Below the pieces are notes generated by a model. It saw only the letters and a list, made by a program, of their open reading frames with translations. It was not told the DNA's origin and did no database searches. DNA of 11,987 bases from Bacillota bacterium (lineage in GTDB: Bacteria > Bacillota > Sulfobacillia > JABLXB01). This document shows positions 1 to 6,413 of the stretch, one piece after another (the stretch's first letter is position 1; every line of letters begins with the position of its first letter). The translations under genes were made by a program, and so were the position numbers. The stretch covers positions 9,976-21,962 of the forward strand of contig JANLGA010000028.1 in assembly GCA_024653225.1 (NCBI GenBank), written 5' to 3'.

Positions 1-1
1 G

Positions 2-268
2 AAGGTGATCGCCGCCCGCGAACGTGGTCGGCAGTGCGGAGTAGTGTCGTGGACGGCGCCCGGGATGGATTGCGACGGGGTGTCCGAGGAGCTGTACGAC
101 AGGGGGAAGATCATCGCCCTTTCGGGCGAGCTGGGTTCCAGGCTCATGTTGAGGAGAATGGGGGTCACGGCGGCCGTTCGGACCTCCGTTCACTGCTTCA
201 ACGATGCGAATGACCTCGAAGTGTTGAGGCGGGTCCTGAAGGAGCTCTCGACAAAGAACGCGAGGTAG
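2..268 (+). CDS. Class V PLP-dependent aminotransferase, C-terminal end (partial)
   Basis: The reading frame is open at the left edge, so the start lies outside the window; only about 88 C-terminal residues are visible. They match the small C-terminal domain of fold-type I class V aminotransferases (SufS/NifS/isopenicillin N epimerase group): a 'GVVSWT' strand, a 'GVSEELYDRGKIIAL' helix-strand, then 'VRTSVHCFNDANDLEVLRRVLKEL', the usual 'R.S...YN...EID.L...L' ending. In SufS-type cysteine desulfurases the loop after the strand carries the catalytic Cys ('HHCAQP'). Here that place reads 'ALSGELGSRLMLRRMG' with no Cys, so sulfur transfer is unlikely and an aminotransferase, epimerase or lyase role is more probable. 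The stop is 83 bases before the PucR gene and on the same strand, so they may belong together functionally. The PLP lysine is not in view, so the exact reaction cannot be assigned. Confidence 0.72.
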   Translation, partial: KVIAARERGRQCGVVSWTAPGMDCDGVSEELYDRGKIIALSGELGSRLMLRRMGVTAAVRTSVHCFNDANDLEVLRRVLKELSTKNAR

Positions 269-294
269 CAAGGCAGCAGGGTCTCCGGAAGACT

Positions 295-313
295 CGACGG
301 GTACGGCCCGTCG
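295..313. repeat. Short perfect inverted repeat between aminotransferase and PucR genes
   Basis: CGACGGG at 295-301 and CCCGTCG at 307-313 are perfect reverse complements around a 5-base loop. The element lies 27 bases after the aminotransferase stop and 38 bases before the PucR ATG. No T-tract follows it, so it is not a canonical intrinsic terminator. It could be a weak terminator, an mRNA hairpin or an operator for autoregulation. In GC-rich DNA a 7-bp stem may also arise by chance. Confidence 0.35.
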
Positions 314-351
314 GCCGTGAATCTCAAGCGGACGAACGAAGGGACTTTCCA

Positions 352-1788
352 ATGATTCCGCTCGGCGAACTGCTCAAGGTGGATCCCCTTACCCGAGGCA
401 CTGTGCTGACGGGGTCCGGACGCTTGTCGAATATGGTCAGTGACGTGGTCATATTGGCGGGACCCCGGGTGGATGGCTGGCTGAAGGTCGGCCAATTGGT
501 GATAACCAGCGGTTATCCCATCGAGAAAGAAGAGTTGAAGGGGTCGCGCTTTGTGAGGGAACTGCACGCCGCCGGCGCGGCCGGACTACTCTACGTGCCT
601 CGCTGGCTGGGCGACAAGCACCTCTCGGAGATACTCCTTGCGGCGAAAGAGCTCGACTTTCCGGTCGTCCGGATCCCGTCGGACATAGAGTTCAGCGAGA
701 TTACCAGGGCGGTGTGGTCGAGGCTCAACTACATAAACGGGGACTTCGGGATTCTGGATGTAGGCTCGGAGATCGCGGTGGAGACATATGGGGCCTTGGA
801 CCGCTTGGCGGGTGTGCTGTCGGACATGACGGGCTCCGACATAACGATACGGGATCGCGACGGTGCAGTCATAACGAGAAGGACCGCGGGCTCGGGCCCA
901 GTCGGTCCGGGCGCGGGAGCCCGGGAGAGCACCGCGGAGATTGCGCTTCCGCTCGTGCTCGCGGGCGGCACGGTCGGGACCGTGTCAATATCCCGCGGTC
1001 ACGGGTCGGGGCTCTTGGACCGCACTTCACTCGAGGTCGTCGCCCACGCCGTCGCCGAGCACGTGAAGTTGCTCGGCGCGGTGCGCCGCATGAGGTCCCT
1101 TCACCGCCGGCTCTGCCTGTGGAAGCTGATGTTTTCGCCTGGTAGTCTGGCATTTCCGCAGGAGCTCGAGAAGGCGGGAATCGGGGTGGCGGACCTCGTT
1201 GCCTGCCTCGCCGTGAGGGGAACGGACCAAGTCGTGGGCATCGAGGGGACGAGGACCATGACCGTGGAGGCGTTTGCCCCGCGATGTAACGAGGTGATTC
1301 TGGCATTCCTGTGGAGCGGCGACACCCCGTTGCCGGTCGCGGCGAAGAGCATGGAAGAAATCACCGAGCGGATCGCCCGCGCGCCCGAATGCGACGGGGG
1401 AAGGCCGATCAGGATAGGGAGCAGCTCGGTGCACAGGGGGGTGATTCACCTTCAGGTCGCCCTGTATGAGGCGAGGAGCGCCATCTCCCCCCCGGCGGCG
1501 GTTTCGGACGATGTCCGGAGACCCGTAGTCAGCAACGACCTGATCGGGCAAGTGGAGCCGAAACTCGCCCTTCTCTACGAGTACGACCAGACCCACGGGA
1601 CTGAACTCGTGAAGACGCTTAGGGAATTCTACTCGTCCAACTGCTGCATGGCCGAGACCGCGCGCAGGATGTATGTCCACAGGAGAACGCTGGAATACAG
1701 GTTGAGGAGGATCCAGCAAATCTGCGACCTGGACATCAGATCCCCCCGGACGCGGATCAAGCTCGAGGTGTGCTTGGCCCTGAGATAG
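352..1788 (+). CDS. PucR-family transcriptional regulator
   Basis: A 478-residue cytoplasmic DNA-binding regulator of the PucR/CdaR type. Residues about 1-125 match the PucR N-terminal purine-catabolism-regulator domain, with 'GWLKVGQLVITSGYPI', 'AGAAGLLYVPRW' and 'LDFPVVRIPSDIEFSEI' as typical blocks. The middle (about 130-380) holds a GAF-like or GGDEF-like sensory stretch ending in 'HLQVALYEARSAI', normal for the family. The C-terminal HTH_30 domain is at about 405-478, with 'MAETARRMYVHRRTLEYRLRRI' at 433-454 (shown in pieces: MAETARRM, then YVHRRTLEYRLRRI) as the recognition region. The ATG at 352 has a weak purine-rich site (GAAGGGA) about 9 bases upstream. Family members such as B. subtilis PucR control purine, allantoin, amino-acid or sugar-acid catabolism in response to a pathway molecule. 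The next gene starts 159 bases downstream after a dyad-rich leader, so this regulator is the natural candidate to control the oxidoreductase/amidohydrolase/TRAP genes. The ligand is unknown. Confidence 0.9.
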   Translation: MIPLGELLKVDPLTRGTVLTGSGRLSNMVSDVVILAGPRVDGWLKVGQLVITSGYPIEKEELKGSRFVRELHAAGAAGLLYVPRWLGDKHLSEILLAAKELDFPVVRIPSDIEFSEITRAVWSRLNYINGDFGILDVGSEIAVETYGALDRLAGVLSDMTGSDITIRDRDGAVITRRTAGSGPVGPGAGARESTAEIALPLVLAGGTVGTVSISRGHGSGLLDRTSLEVVAHAVAEHVKLLGAVRRMRSLHRRLCLWKLMFSPGSLAFPQELEKAGIGVADLVACLAVRGTDQVVGIEGTRTMTVEAFAPRCNEVILAFLWSGDTPLPVAAKSMEEITERIARAPECDGGRPIRIGSSSVHRGVIHLQVALYEARSAISPPAAVSDDVRRPVVSNDLIGQVEPKLALLYEYDQTHGTELVKTLREFYSSNCCMAETARRMYVHRRTLEYRLRRIQQICDLDIRSPRTRIKLEVCLALR

Positions 1789-1888
1789 CCTCAGCCCCAA
1801 GGAGTGGAGGGCCGACCCGCACATCTCTTGCGACGGCGATTTGGCCTAGGTGGATAAAGGAAAGCGTCTGAACTCTCATCGAAGAAGT

Positions 1889-1930
1889 ACCGAGCACAAG
1901 GCGCAGAACACAGCCGCTTGTGTTCTCGGT
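1889..1930. promoter_or_regulatory. Dyad / hairpin with three related half-sites in the leader of the PyrD-like gene
   Basis: ACCGAGCACAAG (1889-1900) pairs with the reverse complement of 1917-1930 over 12 bp, with only a 2-base bulge (TT, 1923-1924) and a 16-base loop. An alternative, mutually exclusive hairpin is AGAACACA (1905-1912) with TGTGTTCT (1919-1926), 8 bp with a 6-base loop. The region therefore has three copies of a 'GA(G/A)CACA' word, two direct and one inverted. It sits 6 bases before the Shine-Dalgarno GGAGGT at 1936-1941. It could be a PucR operator or an mRNA structure controlling ribosome access. No clear -10/-35 promoter is visible nearby. Confidence 0.5.
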
Positions 1931-1947
1931 CGGACGGAGGTGCGTAA

Positions 1948-2868
1948 GTGGCGAGCGGTCCGGATCTAAGCATCGAGCTGTTGGGGCAGCGCCTGCAGAA
2001 CCCGGTGATCGAGGCCGCCGGGACCTTCGGCGAAGAGTACTCCGAATTGATTGACTTCCGGAAACTCGGGGCGCTCGTCCCGAAGACTATCTCGCTCGAG
2101 CCGCATTGCGGGAGTCCACCCCCAAGGTTGGTTGAAACCCCCGCGGGACTGCTGAATTTCGTCGGGGGTGACAATCCCGGTGTCAAGAAGTTCATCGAGG
2201 AACACCTGCCCCGATGGAGGCGATACGGAATCCCGATAATCGTCGGGCTCAGGGGCCACCGAGGTCCCGACGAATACGTCAGAATCGCGAGCTGCTTCAA
2301 GCGCGGAATGGGCGTCATGGCGCTGGAGCTCAACTTCAAGTTCATGTCGGACTGCAGCAGCATAAGTGATACGGTGAGCCGATGCACGCAAGCCACCGAC
2401 CTGCCCATCATAGCCAAGCTGCGACCGGCCGGGGTGATCATGACTGAGATGGCCCTGGCCGCCGAATCGGGAGGCGCCGCGGCGATTTCGTTGGTCAATA
2501 CTATTCCGGCGATGGTAATAGACGTGGAGAGGCAGGTTCCCGAGTTGCCCCTGGGAGCCGGGTTGTCGGGGCCGGCGATTCGACCCATCGCCCTCAAGAT
2601 GGTATGGGATGTGTACGAGGCAGTCAAGGTCCCCGTGATCGGAATGGGAGGGGTGGCGGACTGGCGCAGTGCGCTCGAGTACATCCTCGCTGGTGCTTCC
2701 GCCGTCGCCGTGGGAACGGCCATGTTCTCGAACCCGTACGCGGCCATCGAGACGATTGACGGAATCAGGGACTACATGGTGAGACACGGGGTCATGCGCG
2801 TGACCGATCTCGTGGGATTGGCCCACCGAAATCTCAGAGCGCAGAGCGCCCTCAAGGGGGGTGCCTAG
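1948..2868 (+). CDS. PyrD-like (class 1B dihydroorotate dehydrogenase family) FMN oxidoreductase with altered active site
   Basis: A 306-residue TIM-barrel flavoprotein. The GTG start is fixed by GGAGGT at 1936-1941, 6 bases upstream. Class 1B features are retained: 'NPVIEAAGTFG' (18-28), 'PKTISLEP' with Lys46, 'PPPRLVETPAGLLN' (57-70), 'NTI..MVID' (184-192), 'GLSGPAI.PIALKMV' (205-219), 'VPVIGMGG' (228-235) and 'AGASAVAVGTA' (248-258), the last two binding FMN phosphate. The catalytic segment differs: PyrD enzymes read NISCPNV, but residues 129-135 here are NFKFMSD, putting Phe132 at the catalytic Cys. The following loop is about 8 residues shorter, and the orotate-binding 'SPNVTD' is 'RPAGVI' (159-164). 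True dihydroorotate oxidation is therefore unlikely. Cys136 is near but shifted by four residues. The PyrK-like gene starts right after the stop, so the two probably form a heteromer. The substrate is unknown; a cyclic amide or another reduced heterocycle is a guess based on the family. Confidence 0.85.
   Translation: MASGPDLSIELLGQRLQNPVIEAAGTFGEEYSELIDFRKLGALVPKTISLEPHCGSPPPRLVETPAGLLNFVGGDNPGVKKFIEEHLPRWRRYGIPIIVGLRGHRGPDEYVRIASCFKRGMGVMALELNFKFMSDCSSISDTVSRCTQATDLPIIAKLRPAGVIMTEMALAAESGGAAAISLVNTIPAMVIDVERQVPELPLGAGLSGPAIRPIALKMVWDVYEAVKVPVIGMGGVADWRSALEYILAGASAVAVGTAMFSNPYAAIETIDGIRDYMVRHGVMRVTDLVGLAHRNLRAQSALKGGA
2854..2860 (+). promoter_or_regulatory. Ribosome binding site fixing a TTG start for the PyrK-like gene
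   Basis: AAGGGGG lies at the end of the PyrD-like coding sequence. It is 9 bases before TTG at 2870 but directly abuts the GTG at 2861 in the same frame, which leaves no spacing for that earlier codon. This favours the TTG and implies translational coupling across the PyrD-like stop. Confidence 0.55.
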
Positions 2869-2869
2869 A

Positions 2870-3637
2870 TTGCGTGGGGTTTTCGCTACAATCCTCCAGA
2901 ATCGCGCGGTCGCCGAAGACATCCTGAAAATGGTGCTGAGGGGCAAAGATGGGGCCGGGCTGGCGGGGGCCCGCCCCGGCCAGTTCCTGATGGTACGGTG
3001 CAGTGACACATCGGACCCGCTGTTGAGGCGCCCGATGAGCCTGTACGACGTCTCGGGGGACACTTTCTCGATAGTGTACAGAGTGGTCGGGGCGGGGACG
3101 CGTCTCATGGCCAAGATGCCGGAGGGGGGCGAAGTTCACGTCATCGCTCCCTTGGGTAACGGGTTCAATCTCCCCCCGCAATCCGGACGCGTCGCACTGG
3201 TGGGCCGAGGCGTAGGTGCCGCCCCGCTCGTCTTCTTGGCGAAGACGGCTATAGCCCAGGGCAAGAGGGTGTTTGGGTTCATATCCGCGACCTCACGAGA
3301 AAGCCTGGTAGGCGTGGAGGATCTCTCGAAGATGGGCGTGGAACTGCAAACGGGCGTTGACACCGACGGGTCCAGCACAGAATTGCTGGACCTCATCCGC
3401 GAGCGGCATTCCGCGGAGCCCTTCGACTATGTCGCCACGTGCGGCAGCAGGCGTATGCTTCGCCTGGTTCAGGACCTCCGGACGGCGACCGGGGTCCCGG
3501 GCGAGGTGCTGCTGGAAACCAGGATGGCGTGCGGAATCGGGGTGTGCAAGGGTTGCGTCGTGATGACCGCGGACGGGACCTACAAGAAGGTGTGTACTGA
3601 CGGCCCCGTCTTCCCGGTCGAACTCATCGCCGGGTGA
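2870..3637 (+). CDS. PyrK-like electron-transfer subunit (FAD, 2Fe-2S)
   Basis: A 255-residue ferredoxin-reductase-type protein of the PyrK family, which in PyrD1B enzymes passes electrons from FMN via a 2Fe-2S cluster and FAD to NAD. The FAD motif 'RRPMSLYDV' is at about 53-61. The nucleotide-binding-like 'ALVGRGVGAAPLVFLAK' follows, with GRGVG where GGGIG is common. The C-terminal cluster has Cys221, Cys226, Cys229 and Cys242 (C-x4-C-x2-C-x12-C) inside 'RMACGIGVCKGC' and 'YKKVCTDGPVF', matching canonical PyrK closely. The TTG start is chosen on ribosome-site spacing; a GTG three codons earlier (2861) would overlap the PyrD-like stop. Unlike its partner, this subunit has all expected cofactor residues, which implies the complex is redox-active. 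No pyrimidine biosynthesis gene is nearby, so a catabolic or salvage role is more likely than UMP synthesis. Confidence 0.87.
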   Translation: MRGVFATILQNRAVAEDILKMVLRGKDGAGLAGARPGQFLMVRCSDTSDPLLRRPMSLYDVSGDTFSIVYRVVGAGTRLMAKMPEGGEVHVIAPLGNGFNLPPQSGRVALVGRGVGAAPLVFLAKTAIAQGKRVFGFISATSRESLVGVEDLSKMGVELQTGVDTDGSSTELLDLIRERHSAEPFDYVATCGSRRMLRLVQDLRTATGVPGEVLLETRMACGIGVCKGCVVMTADGTYKKVCTDGPVFPVELIAG

Positions 3638-3673
3638 ACTCTGCTCTGTCAACCACGTGGGGAGTGTGCGGGC

Positions 3674-5110
3674 TTGGCCGGTAGCGAACCTTGGACTATA
3701 CGACAGGCGCTCATACCGACCGCTGACCGCGGTTTCTGCAAAGGTGACATTCGCATTCGCGGAGACAAGATCGAGGAGATACGCCTTGACGCGCCGACAC
3801 GCGAGGGCGATTCCCCCCGCTCTATCGTGGCGGACGGCATGGTGGCGCTGCCCGGGCTCGTAAACGCGCACGTTCACAGTCACGGGGTGTTGTCGAAGGC
3901 CGTGGTTGAGGGGTTCCCCCTCGAGGTGTGGTCGCACTACGCGAAGGCGGGCAGGGAATTGATGTCTGAGGAAGACGTTCGCTATGCATGCCTGCTTGCG
4001 TCGGTGGAGCTGATGCGCGCGGGGGTTTCGACCGTCCTCGACCATCCCTATTACGACAGGAGGAGGCTGGATGCTTGCGCGAAGGCCTGGGGGGAGACCG
4101 GGCTCAGAGTGGTCGTCGCGCCGTCCATCGCTGACAAGGGGATGCTCGAATCGATCGGGGTCTCGAGCGGTGACGATTCCGCGCCCGGACCGATGGAGGA
4201 AGACCCGGCCGGATTATGCGAGTCCTTCGCGAGAGATTGGTCGGGGGCTTTCGACGGTCGCCTCCGGGTGATGTACGGTCCGTCCGCCCCACACAGGTGC
4301 AGTGACGGATTGCTCAGGCGCGTGGCCGACGGTTCGAGCCGGTCGGGTCTCGGCGTTCATCTTCACCTTCTCGAGACTCGTACGCAAGCCCGGATATGCC
4401 GGCAATCATACGAGCGCGGCGTGGTCAGGCATCTCGATTCACTGGGACTGCTGAATCCCCGTACCTCGCTGGTGCACTGCGTCTGGCTCGACCCCGAGGA
4501 AATCGAGGTCATCGCGCGCTCGGGCGCTTCCGTCGTTCACGTCCCCGCGAGTAACCTACTGTTGGGAAGCGGGATAGCGCCGGTCAAATCCATGGTCCGG
4601 GCGGGGGTCAACGTGTGCCTGGGGACCGACGGCCCCAATTGCGGGGGAAGCCTGGACCTCAGGGACTCGATGCGGCTGGCCCTCCTGCTCCACAGGGTCA
4701 CCGAAGGAGACTACGAGGACTGGCCCTCGGCGCGAAGCGTGTTTCAGTTGGGTACGAGGAATGGGGCTTATGCCCTCGGCCTTGACGCGCCGGCGCCGTT
4801 AGGCGTCCTGCGAGAAGGGGCCAAGGCCGACATCGCGCTGTTTGACCTGCGGAACAAGCCCGAGTTCGTGCCGAACAACGACCTGCTGTTGCAGTTCATT
4901 CTTGCCGGTTCCGTCGAGTGTGAAACGCTGGTGGTTGATGGTGAGGTCATCTACACAAGGGAGGGGGGACCAGCGCGGTTCGAAGAGGCGGAGATAATGG
5001 AGACAGCCGGCCGGTTGGGGACCGACCTCATTCGGCGCAGCCGGGCCCTGTACGACGGGGCCGAGCGAGTACGGAGATTGCTCCATGCCGTCGCGGCGAA
5101 GGACACGTGA
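3674..5110 (+). CDS. Amidohydrolase / aminohydrolase (ATZ/TRZ, SsnA, MtaD type)
   Basis: A 478-residue metal-dependent hydrolase of the cytosine-deaminase-like branch of the amidohydrolase superfamily. The composite beta-sandwich plus TIM barrel is seen from the N-terminal 'GDIRIRGDKIEEI' and the C-terminal 'GVLREGAKADIALFDL'. Metal ligands appear in order: His66 and His68 ('PGLVNAHVHSH'), His231 with the catalytic-type Glu234 ('HLHLLET'), His268 ('LVHCVWL') and Asp319 ('GTDGP'). This set is the one used by MtaD/S-adenosylhomocysteine deaminase, SsnA and triazine hydrolases, which deaminate or dechlorinate N-heterocycles. The TTG start has GGGGAG 9 bases upstream, and the gap to the PyrK-like gene is 36 bases, so co-transcription is likely. 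It is slightly longer than typical MtaD (about 430 residues), with a C-terminal tail. The substrate is not readable. Coupling with the flavin oxidoreductase suggests both act on one nitrogenous compound. Confidence 0.87.
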   Translation: MAGSEPWTIRQALIPTADRGFCKGDIRIRGDKIEEIRLDAPTREGDSPRSIVADGMVALPGLVNAHVHSHGVLSKAVVEGFPLEVWSHYAKAGRELMSEEDVRYACLLASVELMRAGVSTVLDHPYYDRRRLDACAKAWGETGLRVVVAPSIADKGMLESIGVSSGDDSAPGPMEEDPAGLCESFARDWSGAFDGRLRVMYGPSAPHRCSDGLLRRVADGSSRSGLGVHLHLLETRTQARICRQSYERGVVRHLDSLGLLNPRTSLVHCVWLDPEEIEVIARSGASVVHVPASNLLLGSGIAPVKSMVRAGVNVCLGTDGPNCGGSLDLRDSMRLALLLHRVTEGDYEDWPSARSVFQLGTRNGAYALGLDAPAPLGVLREGAKADIALFDLRNKPEFVPNNDLLLQFILAGSVECETLVVDGEVIYTREGGPARFEEAEIMETAGRLGTDLIRRSRALYDGAERVRRLLHAVAAKDT

Positions 5111-5212
5111 TGAGCTCGAGGTTTGGGCGGCAAGAAAGGAAGCACTTGGCGTAACGCTGATGTAGGAGTTGGCCTTCCCAGGGATCGTCGCAGTTGACAG
5201 AGTCTACTCACA

Positions 5213-5221
5213 GAGGAGGGG
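5213..5221 (+). promoter_or_regulatory. Strong ribosome binding site choosing the ATG at 5227
   Basis: GAGGAGGGG ends 5 bases before ATG 5227. This sets the start of the TAXI receptor at its signal peptide rather than at the in-frame TTG at 5194. Confidence 0.75.
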
Positions 5222-5226
5222 AATGC

Positions 5227-6285
5227 ATGATTCGCCTCACGAAGATGCACCGAGTCGCCGTATCAGGAATTTGCCTGGTTGTTGCCATCGTACTTGCCGG
5301 GAGCGGCTGTGCAAAGCCCGCGGCCCCGACGCCCTCAAGCCCCCAGCCGGCCCAACCCGCTCAGCCGGCTAAGCCGACCGGTGGGGCGGTGCAGCTCCGC
5401 ATGAGCCTCGGGGGGAGCACGGGGACGTTCTACTCGATGGGCGCCGGTTTCGCCGATTACTTGAACAGGAACGCCACCCTGTTCAAGACGACGCCCAACA
5501 CGTCCGGCGGAGGGTTGGAGAACCTCCGGCGCCTCGGCAAGAATGAAGCAGAGTTGGGGATCGTATACGCGGTGGACTTGGACCAGGCGTGGAATGCCCA
5601 GGGGCAGTTCGAGAAGGAGCAGATCCGGAACGTGCGGATAATCGGACTCGCGCAGAGGCCGACGGCCGCGCACGGGATCGTCTTGGAGAAATCCGGGATA
5701 ACCAAGGTCGAGGACCTAGTCGGCAAGAAAGTCGTCCCGGGGGCTCCGGGGGCATCGGTCACCTTCAGAGTGGAGCTGTTCCTGAAGGCGGCCGGGATCT
5801 ACGACAAGGTCAAGATACAGTACATGGGCAACGAGGAAACCGCGCAGGCCCTCAAGGACGGGGTCATAGATTGCTTCTTCAGGGCCGGGAGCTACCCGTG
5901 GACCGGCATCAGCGAAATCGAGGTAACGCACAAAGTCAGGGTACTCGACCTCGGTCCCATGATGGACAAGTCAAACTTCATCAAGAACAACCCGGGGTTC
6001 ATCGAACTGACTATACCGGCGAACACCTACCCGCGTCAGACCGAGCCGATCAGGTCGTTCGGAGAGCCGTTGTTCTGGGGCACCAGGGCCGATATTCCTG
6101 CCGAGGTCATCTACGAATTCTGCAAGATTGGCTACAGCCCTGAGGCGTGTTCCTTCCTCGACACGGTCTACAAGGCGCACGCTCACAGGGATCCTCTCAA
6201 CGTGTTGCCCGTCCCGATGCACCCGGGCGCCGAGAAGTATTGGACGGAAAAAGGTGTGAAACTGCCGACTCCGAGCAACAAGTAG
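5227..6285 (+). CDS. TAXI-family TRAP transporter solute receptor
   Basis: A 352-residue extracytoplasmic solute-binding protein. The N-terminus has basic residues (MIRLTKMHR), a hydrophobic core and 'VLAGSGC'. Cys25 follows as a possible lipidated residue, though the lipobox is atypical (Gly rather than Leu at -3). A proline/alanine-rich tether (PQPAQPAQPAKP) comes next, as in anchored receptors. The mature domain shows TAXI hallmarks: 'LRMSLGGSTGTFYSMGAGFADYL', here split as LRMSLGGSTGTFY and SMGAGFADYL, then 'SGGGLENLRRLGKNEAELGI', 'GKKVVPGAPGAS' and 'ALKDGVIDCFF'. TAXI receptors usually bind small carboxylates or amino acids such as glutamate; specificity here is unknown. It follows the amidohydrolase after 116 bases with no evident terminator. 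The fused permease follows after a gap containing a strong hairpin, so receptor mRNA may be more abundant than permease mRNA. Confidence 0.93.
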   Translation: MIRLTKMHRVAVSGICLVVAIVLAGSGCAKPAAPTPSSPQPAQPAQPAKPTGGAVQLRMSLGGSTGTFYSMGAGFADYLNRNATLFKTTPNTSGGGLENLRRLGKNEAELGIVYAVDLDQAWNAQGQFEKEQIRNVRIIGLAQRPTAAHGIVLEKSGITKVEDLVGKKVVPGAPGASVTFRVELFLKAAGIYDKVKIQYMGNEETAQALKDGVIDCFFRAGSYPWTGISEIEVTHKVRVLDLGPMMDKSNFIKNNPGFIELTIPANTYPRQTEPIRSFGEPLFWGTRADIPAEVIYEFCKIGYSPEACSFLDTVYKAHAHRDPLNVLPVPMHPGAEKYWTEKGVKLPTPSNK

Positions 6286-6311
6286 GGAGGTCTGCACAGC
6301 AGCCGGACTGA

Positions 6312-6348
6312 GCGAGGATGCCCATTGCCTGCCGGTGGGCATCCTCGC
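6312..6348. repeat. 13-bp perfect inverted repeat between TRAP receptor and permease genes
   Basis: GCGAGGATGCCCA (6312-6324) and TGGGCATCCTCGC (6336-6348) are exact reverse complements around an 11-base loop, 26 bases after the receptor stop. No run of T follows, so it is not a typical Rho-independent terminator. In transport operons such a hairpin often stabilises the upstream receptor mRNA or partly attenuates the permease; that role here is inference. Confidence 0.75.
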
Positions 6349-6413
6349 GAGATGTCGAATGAATCGCTTCCATAGTGATCGCAAGGACCGGCTTCGTCTA
6401 GGAGGATGGTGTA

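Noticed and set aside
1966..3114. Minus-strand open frame of 382 codons
   Set aside because: It is antisense to the well-supported PyrD-like and PyrK-like genes, is rich in Arg/His/Gly/Pro, and shows no family motif; such frames are common in GC-rich DNA.
5194..5199. TTGACA as a -35 promoter element
   Set aside because: No -10-like hexamer lies 16-18 bases downstream; that place is occupied by the G-rich ribosome binding site.
5194..5226. TTG start giving an 11-residue longer TAXI receptor
   Set aside because: A strong GAGGAGGGG site lies inside this stretch, 5 bases before ATG 5227, which begins a normal signal peptide.
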